Shown: positions 15,420 to 25,106, counted from the stretch's first letter. The stretch: 64,000 nt of DNA from Chitinophagales bacterium (GCA_026129525.1 JAHCHW010000003.1:270764-334763), one strand, 5' to 3'. Notes: generated from the letters alone by a model not told the origin. A program made the numbers and translations.

Positions 15420-15488
15420 AACCGCATAAGAAGGCTTCGCGGGTACAATAACAACCACAACTGGTCGGAAGATGCTATAAACTCTTGA
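15420..15488 (+). pseudogene. Short C-terminal gene fragment
   Basis: Plus-strand frame of 22 codons, including RGYNNNHNWSEDAINS, ending in TGA at 15486-15488. It is in the frame of the preceding remnant's neighbourhood but separated by stops. Too short to name; it could be the true end of a gene whose body was deleted. Confidence 0.2.
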
Positions 15489-15613
15489 TTGTGATTGTGT
15501 ACAACTAAGGTAAGAAAGCCTTTTACGCTTGCAGACTTATAGGCGCTTTGTGGAATTCCACACATCCGTTTCGATGCATTAAAAAAACGAAAAGCAGAAG
15601 GCGAAGAGGTGCC

Positions 15614-15963
15614 TTTGTTTGCAATGTGGAAGATTTGAATGCTAAAGAAGCTATCGAACTTTACAAACAGCGCTGGGATATAGAAGTGTTCTTCAAATTT
15701 CTAAACCAGAAACTTAATTTCAGTTACTTGATAAGTAGAAATAAAGCCGGAATATAAGCAATGCTGTACACAACTCTCATTGCGGCTATATTATTACTGG
15801 TTTATAAAAAGAAAAATAAACTGACCGAATAAGATTTGAAACAACTTTTTGTTCAGGAACTTGAACAATTTTTACTCAAATGTTTAGTGGAAATGTGTGG
15901 TGGTAATCCTAAGCTGGCAGATGAACTCCTCTACTTCAATTCTTCAAAGACTCTTTCGAACAA
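15614..15963 (+). pseudogene. IS4-family transposase remnant (C-terminal part, two in-frame stops)
   Basis: The frame reads DLNAKEAIELYKQRWDIEVF and on to FLNQKLNFSYLISRNKAGI, then TAA (15755-15757), then MLYTTLIAAILLLVYKKKNKLTE, TAA (15829-15831), then DLKQLFVQELEQFL. The spacing Y-x2-R-x3-E-x6-K is the YREK signature of IS4-type DDE transposases. The N-terminal two thirds with the first catalytic Asp residues are gone, and no terminal inverted repeats are visible. A dead insertion sequence. Confidence 0.75.
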
Positions 15964-16119
15964 TTGTAAGTTCCTCGCCAACCGAAACTATCTGCTTTTA
16001 ACCTCGCTTCGCTATTCGATGTTCAACATTCGCTATTACTTATTAGCGGCATCCCACCAATCAAACTCATCCCCTTTGCAGTGCCCAATATAAAAGTATT
16101 TTTATCGCAAAGCAGCGCG

Positions 16120-17526
16120 GTGAAAAAACCGAAACAAATAATAGAAGATATTGCCATTACCAGCATGGCAAGCGATGGCAGAGGAATTGCAAAACCCGAT
16201 GGCAAAGTGCTCTTTGCCGAATTGGCGGTACCCGGAGATGTGATTGACTTTGCCGTGCATCGCGGCAAAAAGAGCTATGCAGAAGGCATTATTGAAAAAC
16301 TGAAAGCCCCCTCTCCTCTTCGCACCACTCCGCGTTGTTCGCATTTTGGCGTTTGCGGTGGCTGCAAATGGCAGCATATTCAATATGCCGAGCAACTGAA
16401 TTTTAAGCGCGAAATAGTAGCCGATGCTTTCCGCAAAATAGGCAAGGTGGACTTTCCCGAAATTCCCCAAGTAACCGGCTGTGCCGATAACTACTTTTAC
16501 CGCAATAAACTCGAATTTGCCTTTACCGACCGCAGATGGCTTACCGATGAAGAGGTAAAAAGCAGAGTTGAATACGAACATCGCAATGGCTTGGGCTTTC
16601 ATGTGCCGGGCAGCTTTAGCGGAGTAATTGATATTGAACATTGCTACCTGCAAGGCGAGCCTTCGGAAAGTATTCGCAGTGCCGTAAAAGATTTTGCGCT
16701 CAATAACAACTACACCTTTTTCAATTTGAAAGAACAGGCGGGACTGTTGCGTAACCTGATGATACGCACCGCTTCAACAGGAGAAGTATTGGTGCTGCTC
16801 AGTTTTTATGAAAACCATGAGCCGAAAATTGAAGCGCTGCTCAGTTATCTGACGCAAACATTTCCTTCCATTACATCGCTGCAGTATGTTATCAACCATA
16901 AACGCAACGATACTATTTACGACCTGCCCGTTTCGGTTTACGCAGGCAAAGACCACATCATTGAACGCTTGGGCACTTATCGGTTTAAGATAGGTCCGAA
17001 AAGTTTTTTTCAAACCAATCCGGCACAGGCAAAAGTGTTGTACGACATTGCTAAAGAATTTGCCGCGCTTAAACCAACCGATGTGGTGTACGACCTCTAC
17101 ACCGGAGTGGGCAGCATTGCCGTTTATGTTTCCGATGCCTGCAAAACAGTAACCGGAATTGAGCAAATAGAAGATGCCATTCGCGATGCAAAAGAAAACG
17201 CTCAAATCAACAACGTAACCAACTGCAATTTTTTTGCAGGCGATGTTCGCATGGTGCTTAAAGAAGATTTTATTACTGCCAACGGAAAGCCCGATGTAGT
17301 AATTACCGACCCGCCTCGTGCCGGTATGCACGAAGATGTAGTGAATACTTTATTGCAATTAGAAGCTCCGGCTATTGTATATGTAAGTTGCAATGCCGCT
17401 ACACAGGCGCGCGATATTCAACTGCTCTCCGAAAAATATGCGGTAACAAAAGTTCAGCCTGTAGATATGTTTCCGAACACTACACACATTGAAAATGTGG
17501 CGCGATTGGAGTTGAAAGGAAATTAA
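16120..17526 (+). CDS. rlmD: 23S rRNA (uracil-C5)-methyltransferase RlmD/RumA-type
   Basis: About 468 residues; methylates a uracil of 23S rRNA with SAM. An N-terminal TRAM domain (DIAITSMASDGRGIAKPDG to GDVIDFAV) is followed by an iron-sulfur site, CSHFGVCGGCKW, with a fourth Cys in IDIEHCYLQ. The SAM site is VYDLYTGVGSIAVYV, then TDPPRAGMHEDVV, and the nucleophile lies in VYVSCNAATQARD. No ATG is available: GTG at 16081 or GTG at 16120 (KKPKQIIEDIAITS). The second matches where relatives begin and is preferred. Converges with the WG-repeat gene, 3 bases apart. Confidence 0.93.
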   Translation: MKKPKQIIEDIAITSMASDGRGIAKPDGKVLFAELAVPGDVIDFAVHRGKKSYAEGIIEKLKAPSPLRTTPRCSHFGVCGGCKWQHIQYAEQLNFKREIVADAFRKIGKVDFPEIPQVTGCADNYFYRNKLEFAFTDRRWLTDEEVKSRVEYEHRNGLGFHVPGSFSGVIDIEHCYLQGEPSESIRSAVKDFALNNNYTFFNLKEQAGLLRNLMIRTASTGEVLVLLSFYENHEPKIEALLSYLTQTFPSITSLQYVINHKRNDTIYDLPVSVYAGKDHIIERLGTYRFKIGPKSFFQTNPAQAKVLYDIAKEFAALKPTDVVYDLYTGVGSIAVYVSDACKTVTGIEQIEDAIRDAKENAQINNVTNCNFFAGDVRMVLKEDFITANGKPDVVITDPPRAGMHEDVVNTLLQLEAPAIVYVSCNAATQARDIQLLSEKYAVTKVQPVDMFPNTTHIENVARLELKGN

Positions 17527-17529
17527 TTT

Positions 17530-18627
17530 TTACTTACTAAACGGCTCTGCGTTTTCGTACCACTGGTTGCCCAGCAGGTTTCCTTTGGTATCAATAAAGC
17601 CCCACTTCTTATCTTTTTTTACGCGCGCCACCCCGCCAACAAATCCTTTTTCTTTAAATGAAAGAAAAGCTGTGATGTCGTATTGAGCAGGAATAACCAA
17701 CTGCCCTGTTTTATTGATAAAGCCCCACTGGTCAACTTTTACAGGCGCAAGACCATCATCGCTGAAAACTTCGGCATCGGGGTACGAAGGCTGTACCACA
17801 AAATTTCCTTTGGTATCAATGTAGCCCCACTTATCGCCCACACACACCGGAGCCAGTCCATTTCTAAATGCGCGCGCTTTATCAAATTTCGGCTCTATTA
17901 CCCAGTTACCTGCCATATCAATAAAGCCAACTTTTTTGTCTTTGCGTGCATAGGTTAAACTTTGCCCTTCAAAATCCCAAATTTTATTGATACCCGGCAG
18001 TACATTGAACTTGCCGGAAATAATTAACCCGTAAGTATCACCCAATTTTGCCCACACCACTCCTTTCGAATAGTCGCCAATATCATCGTAGGCGGGCTCT
18101 ACAATCACCTTTCCGGTTTTATCAATAATTCCGCATTTTTTGTTTTGTCGTACCCGCGCATAATTCCCTTCGAATGGTTTAATGATATCGTAAACCGGCT
18201 GTATAACTATTTCTCCTTTGGTATTGATGGCACCAACTTTATCCATCATTTTAAAGAATGCGATACCATCATCAAAGTCGTAATACTTTTCGGTGGGCGG
18301 TGTGCTGACTACTTCGCCTTTCTTGTTTATGTAAAACCACTTTTTGTCTTTTGCCACCACACATATTCCGCTGTTGAAATATTTGGCATCGTCATAAGTA
18401 GGTTGTATAACTACTTCGCCCTTTGCATTCACAAAGCCCCATTTGTCTTTATCGCGGAAAGCCGCCAAGCCATCCGAAAAACTTTTTGCGCTGTAATACT
18501 TTAAAGGAATAGCGTAAGTGCCGTCTTTCTTAATGTAACCGTAAATGTCGCCAAGGCGAACCAATGCCAGTTCTTGCCCAAATGCAAACTGACTGAGAAA
18601 CAAAAACGAGAAAAGTAACTTTTTCAT
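17530..18627 (-). CDS. Exported WG-repeat protein
   Basis: 365 residues: signal peptide (MKKLLFSFLFLSQFAFG), then about eight WG repeats over the whole chain. The unit is about 45 residues with cores such as KWGFVNAKGEVVIQPTYDDA, KVGAINTKGEIVIQPVYD and KWGYIDTKGNFVVQPSYP. WG repeats form bladed or solenoid folds and are common in Bacteroidota surface or periplasmic proteins; ligands are generally unknown. No catalytic motif. It faces rlmD tail to tail. Confidence 0.9.
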   Translation of the reverse strand: MKKLLFSFLFLSQFAFGQELALVRLGDIYGYIKKDGTYAIPLKYYSAKSFSDGLAAFRDKDKWGFVNAKGEVVIQPTYDDAKYFNSGICVVAKDKKWFYINKKGEVVSTPPTEKYYDFDDGIAFFKMMDKVGAINTKGEIVIQPVYDIIKPFEGNYARVRQNKKCGIIDKTGKVIVEPAYDDIGDYSKGVVWAKLGDTYGLIISGKFNVLPGINKIWDFEGQSLTYARKDKKVGFIDMAGNWVIEPKFDKARAFRNGLAPVCVGDKWGYIDTKGNFVVQPSYPDAEVFSDDGLAPVKVDQWGFINKTGQLVIPAQYDITAFLSFKEKGFVGGVARVKKDKKWGFIDTKGNLLGNQWYENAEPFSK

Positions 18628-18699
18628 GGTGGTTAATTTATTAGTACAAAGAAAGAATTTTAAGCCATGAGAGGAAAATGAGAGAAGTCAGCAGGTAGT

Positions 18700-20244
18700 T
18701 TAAGTCCTTCCGTTGGGATTAAACAGTTTACCGTCTTCGCGGCAAATCATGCGCGCTACCTGCCTGCCGCTCATTACGGCAATGGGCAATCCTCCGCTGG
18801 GGCGGTTCCAATGGCTGCTGTAGTAAAAGTTTTTAAGCCCCGGGAATTTGAATTTTACGGGAGTAGGTGCCAAAAAATTTTTTCCTGCCATTAGCCCTTG
18901 TGCGCTCCCTTTCCAGTTGGCAGTATAGCGAAGTATGGTGGCGGGGGTAGCTACATCTACCACTTCAATAAAATCTTTTATTCCTCCAAGTCGCTCGTCC
19001 AAGCGCTCAATTACTTGTTGAGCAAATTCATTTTTTATTCTGCGGTATTCGGCACGGTTGGTTTTGCGGTGATTTATCCAGAACGCATGATTGCGTGTGT
19101 AAAAACTAACCACTACCGAACTTTTCCCTTTGGGTGCCATGGTTGGGTCGTAACTGTAAATGTGCGTTTCCATGCGCGTGTATTCGGTACCATCGGGCGA
19201 AACAAGCGGCTCGCTTAGCGGAAAGCGCGTTAAGTGCGGCAAATGCGAAAGGTTTTTGTTGATGCCAAACGAAAACTGCATAACAGAAAAGAATACATCC
19301 AAACTTTTTCCTTCTTTCAAATCAAGCATCTTTTTGTTTACAAATTTTCCGTTAAGCAATTCAAAGGCGGTGAAGTGCCAATCGGCACAAGAAATGGTTA
19401 TATCGCTGTAATGTATTTTATCGTGCCGCACTTGCACACCAACGGCTTTTCCGTTTTCGGTCAGTATTTTTTTAACGGGCGTGAGGTAATTTATTTTTCC
19501 GCCCAATGCCAAGTATTGCTTTTCGAAGCGCTCCACAAATTTGAGCGAACCGCCCAACGGATAACCGGCACTTTTTTTATCGAAACTTGCCATCGGAAAA
19601 TAAATCACCAGCAGGTTTACTTCTTCGCCATCGTACAACTGCTCAAAACTTTCTTTCAGAAAAGAATTTTTCAGTTGTGCGGCAAAGGTGTAATTGGTTT
19701 TACCCCACAAGCGCAAAAACCAATACAGAAACTCGGCATAGCGCGCCATCTTCATTCCTCTTATTATAGAAGGAATTAAGGGCAGGTCGTCCATAATGGG
19801 CGGCATGTCGAACTTTTGAATAACACGCATGGGGCGAATAAACTCGCGAATTGCTTTTTCATCTTCGGGAGCAAGGTCAATGAGGTATTCCTGCAGTTTA
19901 TCTAAGTTGGTGTAAAAGCGAAAAACATTGCTGCCGTACTTATCGCGACTGTTCTTTAGTTCGATATACATGCGAATTTCGTGGTTTACCCACTCCACTT
20001 TTTTCATGTCAATTAACTCGTTCCAAACTTTGTAAAACGAACTGCCGCTGTCGCTGCCGAGTATCCAGTGCGCGCAGCCATCGAAAACATAATCGCCTTT
20101 TTGCCAACTGGTGCACAGCCCACCCGGTATGTTGTGTTTTTCGAAAATTTGCGTGTCGTAACCGTTCATCTGCAAATAGCAGCCCGCAGCCAAGCCCGAT
20201 ATACCTGCACCAATAATGTTTACTTTCTTTTTTTGTTCGGGCAT
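18700..20244 (-). CDS. FAD-dependent oxidoreductase of the phytoene desaturase/retinol saturase family
   Basis: 514 residues. The N-terminal Rossmann motif is VNIIGAGISGLAAGCYL with the acidic end of the beta-alpha-beta unit in QIFEKHNIPGGLC, followed by DYVFDGCAHWILG. The C-terminal FAD segment is around GLKNFYYSSHWNRPSGGLPIAVMSGRQVA. This layout fits CrtI/RetSat-type desaturases, isomerases and saturases acting on isoprenoid or other polyene lipids. No other carotenoid gene is nearby, so the substrate is open. The ATG at 20244 is the natural start, 11 residues before GAGISG. Confidence 0.85.
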   Translation of the reverse strand: MPEQKKKVNIIGAGISGLAAGCYLQMNGYDTQIFEKHNIPGGLCTSWQKGDYVFDGCAHWILGSDSGSSFYKVWNELIDMKKVEWVNHEIRMYIELKNSRDKYGSNVFRFYTNLDKLQEYLIDLAPEDEKAIREFIRPMRVIQKFDMPPIMDDLPLIPSIIRGMKMARYAEFLYWFLRLWGKTNYTFAAQLKNSFLKESFEQLYDGEEVNLLVIYFPMASFDKKSAGYPLGGSLKFVERFEKQYLALGGKINYLTPVKKILTENGKAVGVQVRHDKIHYSDITISCADWHFTAFELLNGKFVNKKMLDLKEGKSLDVFFSVMQFSFGINKNLSHLPHLTRFPLSEPLVSPDGTEYTRMETHIYSYDPTMAPKGKSSVVVSFYTRNHAFWINHRKTNRAEYRRIKNEFAQQVIERLDERLGGIKDFIEVVDVATPATILRYTANWKGSAQGLMAGKNFLAPTPVKFKFPGLKNFYYSSHWNRPSGGLPIAVMSGRQVARMICREDGKLFNPNGRT

Positions 20245-20320
20245 GGTTGGGAAATAATTGAAGCTAAAGCAAGAAGATGTTTAGCCAAGCAAATAAGCAA
20301 TTGAACTTTATGTAACGTAT

Positions 20321-20764
20321 TTACTGTGCGGTAAAGGTATCTTCCCATGTGTCGGGGCTGGGAGTGTTCTTGTTTACTATCCGCTTTGTTTTGAGCAGTT
20401 CACTTGAAATGCTTATCACTTCAAATGTGTCTGCCGAAGTGGGAAAAGACGTTACCAGTATAATATACTTTTCATTGGCCGTAACAACATAAGGGTAGCT
20501 GCTAATGGTGCCTGTAGGGTTGCCGGAACAAGCGCCTAAATTATCGCCTTGTGTATAATACGCTGTTCCTGCTTGCGTAAACTCGTAAACAGAATTAAGC
20601 CAACACCAGGAAGTGGCAGGAGCACCATTTGCACTAAACGAGGTGGACTTCCAAGCCTTTGCCGTAAGTTTTTCTTTCAGTGTAACTTTGGTTTGTTCCT
20701 TTTTGCACGATGTAGCACCAACTACAACCCATGCAGCAGCTACAAGTAGAAAACGACTTATCAT
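20321..20764 (-). CDS. Lipocalin-like lipoprotein
   Basis: 147 residues with a lipobox (VVVGATSC, Cys20) and a Lys-rich start after it. The body opens LTAKAWKSTSFSANG and continues as alternating beta-strands (SVYEFTQAGTAYYTQ, KYIILVTS, FEVISISSELLKTKRI). This resembles the small lipocalin-like domains common in Bacteroidota lipoproteins. The fold is likely, the ligand unknown. It sits 48 bases downstream of the TonB receptor gene and may share its transcript. Confidence 0.75.
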   Translation of the reverse strand: MISRFLLVAAAWVVVGATSCKKEQTKVTLKEKLTAKAWKSTSFSANGAPATSWCWLNSVYEFTQAGTAYYTQGDNLGACSGNPTGTISSYPYVVTANEKYIILVTSFPTSADTFEVISISSELLKTKRIVNKNTPSPDTWEDTFTAQ

Positions 20765-20812
20765 TTCATTCTTAGTTTTTATTACAATTCAAAGATGCGG
20801 TGCTTTTAAACA

Positions 20813-23770
20813 CTACCACTTTGTTTTAATTTTTTCGTAGCCCTTATCAATGGTTTCCTGTCCAATATCAACCAATATAGATGCGTAAATCATTCTGCCT
20901 ATACCGGGACCTCCATAGGTTTGGTAGTTGCGTTTTGAAATTAGGTTAGAGCCGCCAAGTTTTAATGTGGTGTACCATTTCTGAAAGTTCCAGCTAACCT
21001 GTGCATCGAGCAGCGAGTAGGTAGGAATGCTTCCGGTAAACTGCGGTGAGCCTGAAAACTCAAATCCCTGAATCCATTTGTAAGTAACATTGAAGCTGAG
21101 CGAGCGGGTGTTTTTAATTTTTACGTTGTAACCGCTAATGCCTACGTTGAATTTATGCTCGGGCGTGTTGTAAGCCGGCACAATGGGGTCGGTAGAGCCG
21201 AGCATGTTTATTTTGTTCCAACTGTAATTGCCGTTGAGCGAGTAATCGCGCACGAAATAATAATTGAAGCCCACTGCCACACCGTAGGTCATTACGCGGT
21301 CGGGCGAATTTGCCGAAACACGATACACTTGCTTGGGCAGTTTTTGCACACCAATTTGTTGCAGCGTTGCGCCAATTTGATAGCCGAGGAAGTAACGATA
21401 GAAATTGACATACGCGCTTCCGTCCACAAACAGTTTTTTGGCAATAATTCCTTTGTAGCCTATTTCTACCATTTGCACTTTTTCGGGGCGCACTTTCGGA
21501 ACGTTTAAATACACCAATTGTGTATCGTTAGGATTGCTGCTGTTGAAATAATCGCGCAACGACTCAATGGTTACCAATGAATCGAACCCGTTGAGATTGC
21601 CAATGAGCAAAGCTCTTCCCACATTGTAATACAAGTATTGGTCTTGCAGCGTAGGATTGCGAATAGCCGATGAATACGATACGCGAACCGTGTGGTTGTT
21701 TTTGAACGAATACACCAACGATGCTGCCGGAGTGGAAATGAAGGGGAAATTCTGGTTCTTATCAACACGGCAGGTGGCGGTTAAAATAATGGAGTGGTTA
21801 TTATCTTTCCCGAAATCGAATTTTTTAGTGGCGCTTACATACATGCCCACTTCCCAGTTGCGGATGGTTTTTCGGGCGGAGTCGAGCACAATTTGTTTGC
21901 CTTGTGCATCGAGCAAAATATTGCCGGCAGTATCGCGGGCGTAATTGCGTACCATGGTATCGCTAAAAATTGTTCCGCGCGAATCGGGGAAAAACATGCG
22001 GAAACTCGCCCCGGCAATTATGTCCATAAAGGGTTTTTCGGCTCCTTTCTTTTTGGGTTCAAACTTATACTCGCCCTGCACGTGTACCAGTTTCGACTTG
22101 TCGTAAAATCTGGTTCCGCCTTCTTCAAAAACAGTGCTCGAAGTAATTTGCTGAAAGAGCGAATCGAAAGCCGGAGTACCCGGCACTGCTCTGGGTGAGC
22201 CTCCGTAGTCGGTTGTTTGGTCGGCATAGTTGCGCGCCAGTTGGTGCCATGCGTTCAGCGAATCGCGATACATATTCAGTATGGCATTGGCAACACTGTT
22301 TATAGAATCGTATTTACTTATCCAAAGCGAAGAGTTGGTGTTCGGAAAACCCGGTAAGGCTCTTACGCGCGAAGCAGGCGAAGGAACACCCGGTTGCCCG
22401 TTGTTCCAAAAACTTACATAATCGGAAGCCCAGCGGTCGTCTGCCTTAGTAGCCTGTTGCATTTTAAGCGCGGTAAACACGGCATCGTACGAGTTGCCTG
22501 AGTTTTCCATAGTGGAATAAGCACGCACAAAAAATTTATCGGGCTGCGAAATTTCGAACCGCACCTGGTGGAAGGTGAAATCTTTAAGGCTGTAACGGTT
22601 ATCGCCCTGGTAAACCGTAGTGCCTGCGCCAAAATTGTAACCCACTTTTGCTTCAATTTTTTCGGTGAGTTTGTAGTGCAGGTATGCGTTGGTTTTAAGG
22701 TTGCGCACGTTATAGTTTACTACATCTTTTTCCAGATAACCGGTTCTGAAAAATTGCTTTAAGCCCGGATAGAGACGGTTGAAGTAAGGTACATCATAAT
22801 TGTTGGCATCGGCAGTAAGCAGTTCATCGCCATAGCGGTTAACGGCATCGTAGCCACCGGGGTTGGTTTCGTTGCGCCACGAGCCTGTTGAAGCAGCCAT
22901 GTTATCGGCCACCCAGTCGTCAGCCCGCAGGTAGCTGAAGTTGATTTTGAAAGCAAACTTATCGGTGCCGTATTTGTTGCGGAAGGCTTTGGCATAGCGC
23001 AGCGCTCCTTCAAAAAGCCTGCGTTCTCCTCCTTTTACAAACACGGTAAGCCCCTGGTAGTAAAACGGATTTTTTGTTTGCATGCTCAGCACTCCGTTAA
23101 AAGCATTTGGTCCGTATAAGGGCGATGAAGCCCCCACAATTAAGTCCACTTTCTGAATATCAATTTCGGTGGCTCCGGCAAAATTTCCAACGCTGAAGTT
23201 TAATCCGGGCGATTGGTTGTCGGCACCATCTAACAATTGCAGCGAGCGCACCGGGCGCGTAGAGTTAAAGCCGCGCGTGTTGATGATGACAAAGCCCAGC
23301 GAAGCGGTAGTCATATCTACTCCTTTTTGAGCGCCCAAGCCTTCGTAAAAAGTGGACGAAGCGGTTTGCTTAATTGCCTGCAAGCCCATGCTTTCGATGG
23401 TAAGTGGCGACTGCTGTTGCTTTTCGGTAATGCGGGTATCAACAATTTCTACGGCATCGAGTATGGTTTCCGAAACACCGAGGCGAATGGTGAACGAGCG
23501 TTTTAAATCGGTTTCGGTTTTAATTTCTATTTCCTGCGAAGTATAGCCTACATACGAAAACACCAAGGTGAACGGAGGTTTTTCGGTAATCTTCAGTTCA
23601 AACTTTCCGTCAATATCGGTTTGCGCGCCAATGGTGGTTCCTTTAATAACTACGGCTGCACTAATAAGCGCTTCGCCTGTTTGTTTATCCAACAAAATTC
23701 CGGAAATGGTTTGTGCGCTGAGGAGTTGCCAACCGGCTGCAAAAAACAAAATGAGTAAAAGTTGCTTCAT
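20813..23770 (-). CDS. TonB-dependent receptor with CarboxypepD_reg-like domain
   Basis: 985-residue outer-membrane receptor. Signal peptide to about residue 19, then a carboxypeptidase-regulatory-like Ig domain (about 20-105, TISGILLDKQTGEALISAAV and FSYVGYTSQEIEI), a plug (about 120-240, with STFYEGLGAQKGVD, NTRGFNSTRPVRSL and GPNAFNGVLSMQTKNP), and a C-terminal barrel of about 740 residues rich in aromatic strands. No SusD partner adjoins, so polysaccharide uptake is not implied; a siderophore, cofactor or other substrate is equally possible. Confidence 0.93.
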   Translation of the reverse strand: MKQLLLILFFAAGWQLLSAQTISGILLDKQTGEALISAAVVIKGTTIGAQTDIDGKFELKITEKPPFTLVFSYVGYTSQEIEIKTETDLKRSFTIRLGVSETILDAVEIVDTRITEKQQQSPLTIESMGLQAIKQTASSTFYEGLGAQKGVDMTTASLGFVIINTRGFNSTRPVRSLQLLDGADNQSPGLNFSVGNFAGATEIDIQKVDLIVGASSPLYGPNAFNGVLSMQTKNPFYYQGLTVFVKGGERRLFEGALRYAKAFRNKYGTDKFAFKINFSYLRADDWVADNMAASTGSWRNETNPGGYDAVNRYGDELLTADANNYDVPYFNRLYPGLKQFFRTGYLEKDVVNYNVRNLKTNAYLHYKLTEKIEAKVGYNFGAGTTVYQGDNRYSLKDFTFHQVRFEISQPDKFFVRAYSTMENSGNSYDAVFTALKMQQATKADDRWASDYVSFWNNGQPGVPSPASRVRALPGFPNTNSSLWISKYDSINSVANAILNMYRDSLNAWHQLARNYADQTTDYGGSPRAVPGTPAFDSLFQQITSSTVFEEGGTRFYDKSKLVHVQGEYKFEPKKKGAEKPFMDIIAGASFRMFFPDSRGTIFSDTMVRNYARDTAGNILLDAQGKQIVLDSARKTIRNWEVGMYVSATKKFDFGKDNNHSIILTATCRVDKNQNFPFISTPAASLVYSFKNNHTVRVSYSSAIRNPTLQDQYLYYNVGRALLIGNLNGFDSLVTIESLRDYFNSSNPNDTQLVYLNVPKVRPEKVQMVEIGYKGIIAKKLFVDGSAYVNFYRYFLGYQIGATLQQIGVQKLPKQVYRVSANSPDRVMTYGVAVGFNYYFVRDYSLNGNYSWNKINMLGSTDPIVPAYNTPEHKFNVGISGYNVKIKNTRSLSFNVTYKWIQGFEFSGSPQFTGSIPTYSLLDAQVSWNFQKWYTTLKLGGSNLISKRNYQTYGGPGIGRMIYASILVDIGQETIDKGYEKIKTKW

Positions 23771-23895
23771 AAGCGGTTTAAAAAACAGAGGTTAAATATA
23801 AACGCTTGGCGCTAACAAACGATAGAAGGCAACCGTAACCGGCATTTACATTTTTTATAAGCCGCCTTACACATACTTATTCATCTTTGTGCTGT

Positions 23896-24369
23896 ATGCT
23901 TCGCTTTGCATTTTTAGTGATGATAGCAACCGCACTAACCGCTGATGAAAAGGTGCAGGTGGTTAACTTAACGCAACTGCGTAACGCAGCCGAATACAAA
24001 AACAACGATACGCTTTATGTGGTTAACTTTTGGGCAACATGGTGCAAGCCCTGCGTGGCAGAAATGCCCTATTTTGCCCGGGCAGCCGAAAAATTTTCGG
24101 CACAAAAAGTAAAGGTGGTTTTTGTGAACCTAAACAGTGTGAAAGACAAGCAAGCGGTTGAAAAATTTGCCGCCACCAAAAACATTACACAAGAAATGCT
24201 GTTGCTTAATGCGGGTAACCCTAATGGTTGGATTGACAGTATTGATGCCACATGGGGCGGCTCTATTCCGGCAACTGCCATGTATAAAGGAGGAAGGAAA
24301 GTATTTTTTTACGAAGGCGAGTTTACCCAAACCGAGTTAGATTCGATTATTAAAATCAACATAGAGTAA
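23896..24369 (+). CDS. TlpA-type thioredoxin-fold protein
   Basis: About 157 residues from the ATG at 23896 (the upstream TTG adds only three residues). Signal peptide MLRFAFLVMIATALTA, then VNFWATWCKPCVAEMPYF with the WCxxC redox site. The cis-Pro loop reads GGSIPATAMYKGG. A periplasmic thiol-disulfide reductase of the TlpA/ResA type, probably keeping a partner's cysteines reduced. Co-directional with a second thioredoxin-fold gene 98 bases on. Confidence 0.9.
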   Translation: MLRFAFLVMIATALTADEKVQVVNLTQLRNAAEYKNNDTLYVVNFWATWCKPCVAEMPYFARAAEKFSAQKVKVVFVNLNSVKDKQAVEKFAATKNITQEMLLLNAGNPNGWIDSIDATWGGSIPATAMYKGGRKVFFYEGEFTQTELDSIIKINIE

Positions 24370-24376
24370 AAACCAA

Positions 24377-24440
24377 GCCACAGATTCACAGATTAGAAAA
24401 CCGGTACTTTCAACGTAAAAGCAATCTGTACATCCGTGGC
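24377..24440. repeat. Imperfect inverted repeat, possible REP-like element or terminator
   Basis: Arms GCCACAGATTCACAGATT (24377-24394) and AATCTGTACATCCGTGGC (24423-24440) pair at 16 of 18 positions around a 28-base loop. I recall similar CCACAGATTCACAGATT palindromes scattered in Bacteroidota intergenic DNA. There is only a short T run after it (ATTTTTG), so a dispersed palindromic repeat is as likely as a terminator. Confidence 0.6.
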
Positions 24441-24467
24441 ATTTTTGAAAACCAAAATTCAATAACC

Positions 24468-25073
24468 ATGAAAAAACTGTTGTTACTGTTTACCGTATTT
24501 GTGTCGCTTAGTGCATTTACACCGGGTACCGGTTACGAGGTTGGCAGCAAAGCCTCCGATTTTAAACTTAAAAACATTGACGATAAAGAGCTGTCGCTTG
24601 CTGATTTTAAAGACGCAAAAGGGTTTATTGTGGTGTTTACCTGCAACCACTGCCCTTACAGCAAAAAATACGAAAGCCGGTTGGTGGCGCTCGATAAAAA
24701 ATGCAAGAAGAAGGGCTACCCCGTAATTGCCATTAACCCCAACGATGAGGTAAGCCACCCCGAAGACAGTTTCGAAAAAATGAAAGAGCGCGCCAAAGAG
24801 AAAGGTTTTACATTCCCTTACCTGCGCGATGAAACACAAACCGTTGCCGCAGCTTACGGTGCCGCCAAAACCCCGCATGTGTACATACTGCAAAAAAGCG
24901 GAACCGATTACATTGTAAAATACATTGGCGCCATTGACGACAACAGCGACAACGAAAAACAAGTGAAAGAAAAGTATGTAGAAAATGCCGTTGACAATTT
25001 GCTTGCCGGCAAAGACCCCGAACCAAGCACCACCAAAGCCATAGGTTGCAGTATTAAGTGGAAGAAGCCGTAA
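24468..25073 (+). CDS. Exported thioredoxin-like / AhpC-TSA family protein
   Basis: 201 residues with signal peptide MKKLLLLFTVFVSLSAFTPG. The fold follows peroxiredoxin-like order: GSKASDFKLKNIDDKELSL, then VVFTCNHCPYSKKYESRL with a CNHC site, then INPNDEVSHPEDSF, FPYLRDETQTVAAAYGA and KTPHVYIL with the cis-Pro. CNHCPY is typical of the PRX-like subfamily of Bacteroidota exported proteins rather than of true peroxiredoxins (PxxxTxxC). A periplasmic redox role is inferred; the substrate is unknown. Confidence 0.85.
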   Translation: MKKLLLLFTVFVSLSAFTPGTGYEVGSKASDFKLKNIDDKELSLADFKDAKGFIVVFTCNHCPYSKKYESRLVALDKKCKKKGYPVIAINPNDEVSHPEDSFEKMKERAKEKGFTFPYLRDETQTVAAAYGAAKTPHVYILQKSGTDYIVKYIGAIDDNSDNEKQVKEKYVENAVDNLLAGKDPEPSTTKAIGCSIKWKKP

Positions 25074-25106
25074 GGCTTAGCTTTTTCGGGGTTTGTTTTC
25101 CTTTTT

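Larger units (their letters stand above)
15112..16119. other. Gene-poor graveyard of decayed coding fragments
   Basis: About one kilobase without an intact gene. It holds two unrelated C-terminal coding fragments (15244-15402 and 15420-15488) and an IS4-type transposase tail with internal stops (15614-15963), each listed separately. Nothing recognisable lies in 15112-15240. 15964-16080 is plain AT-rich sequence leading to rlmD. Confidence 0.6.
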
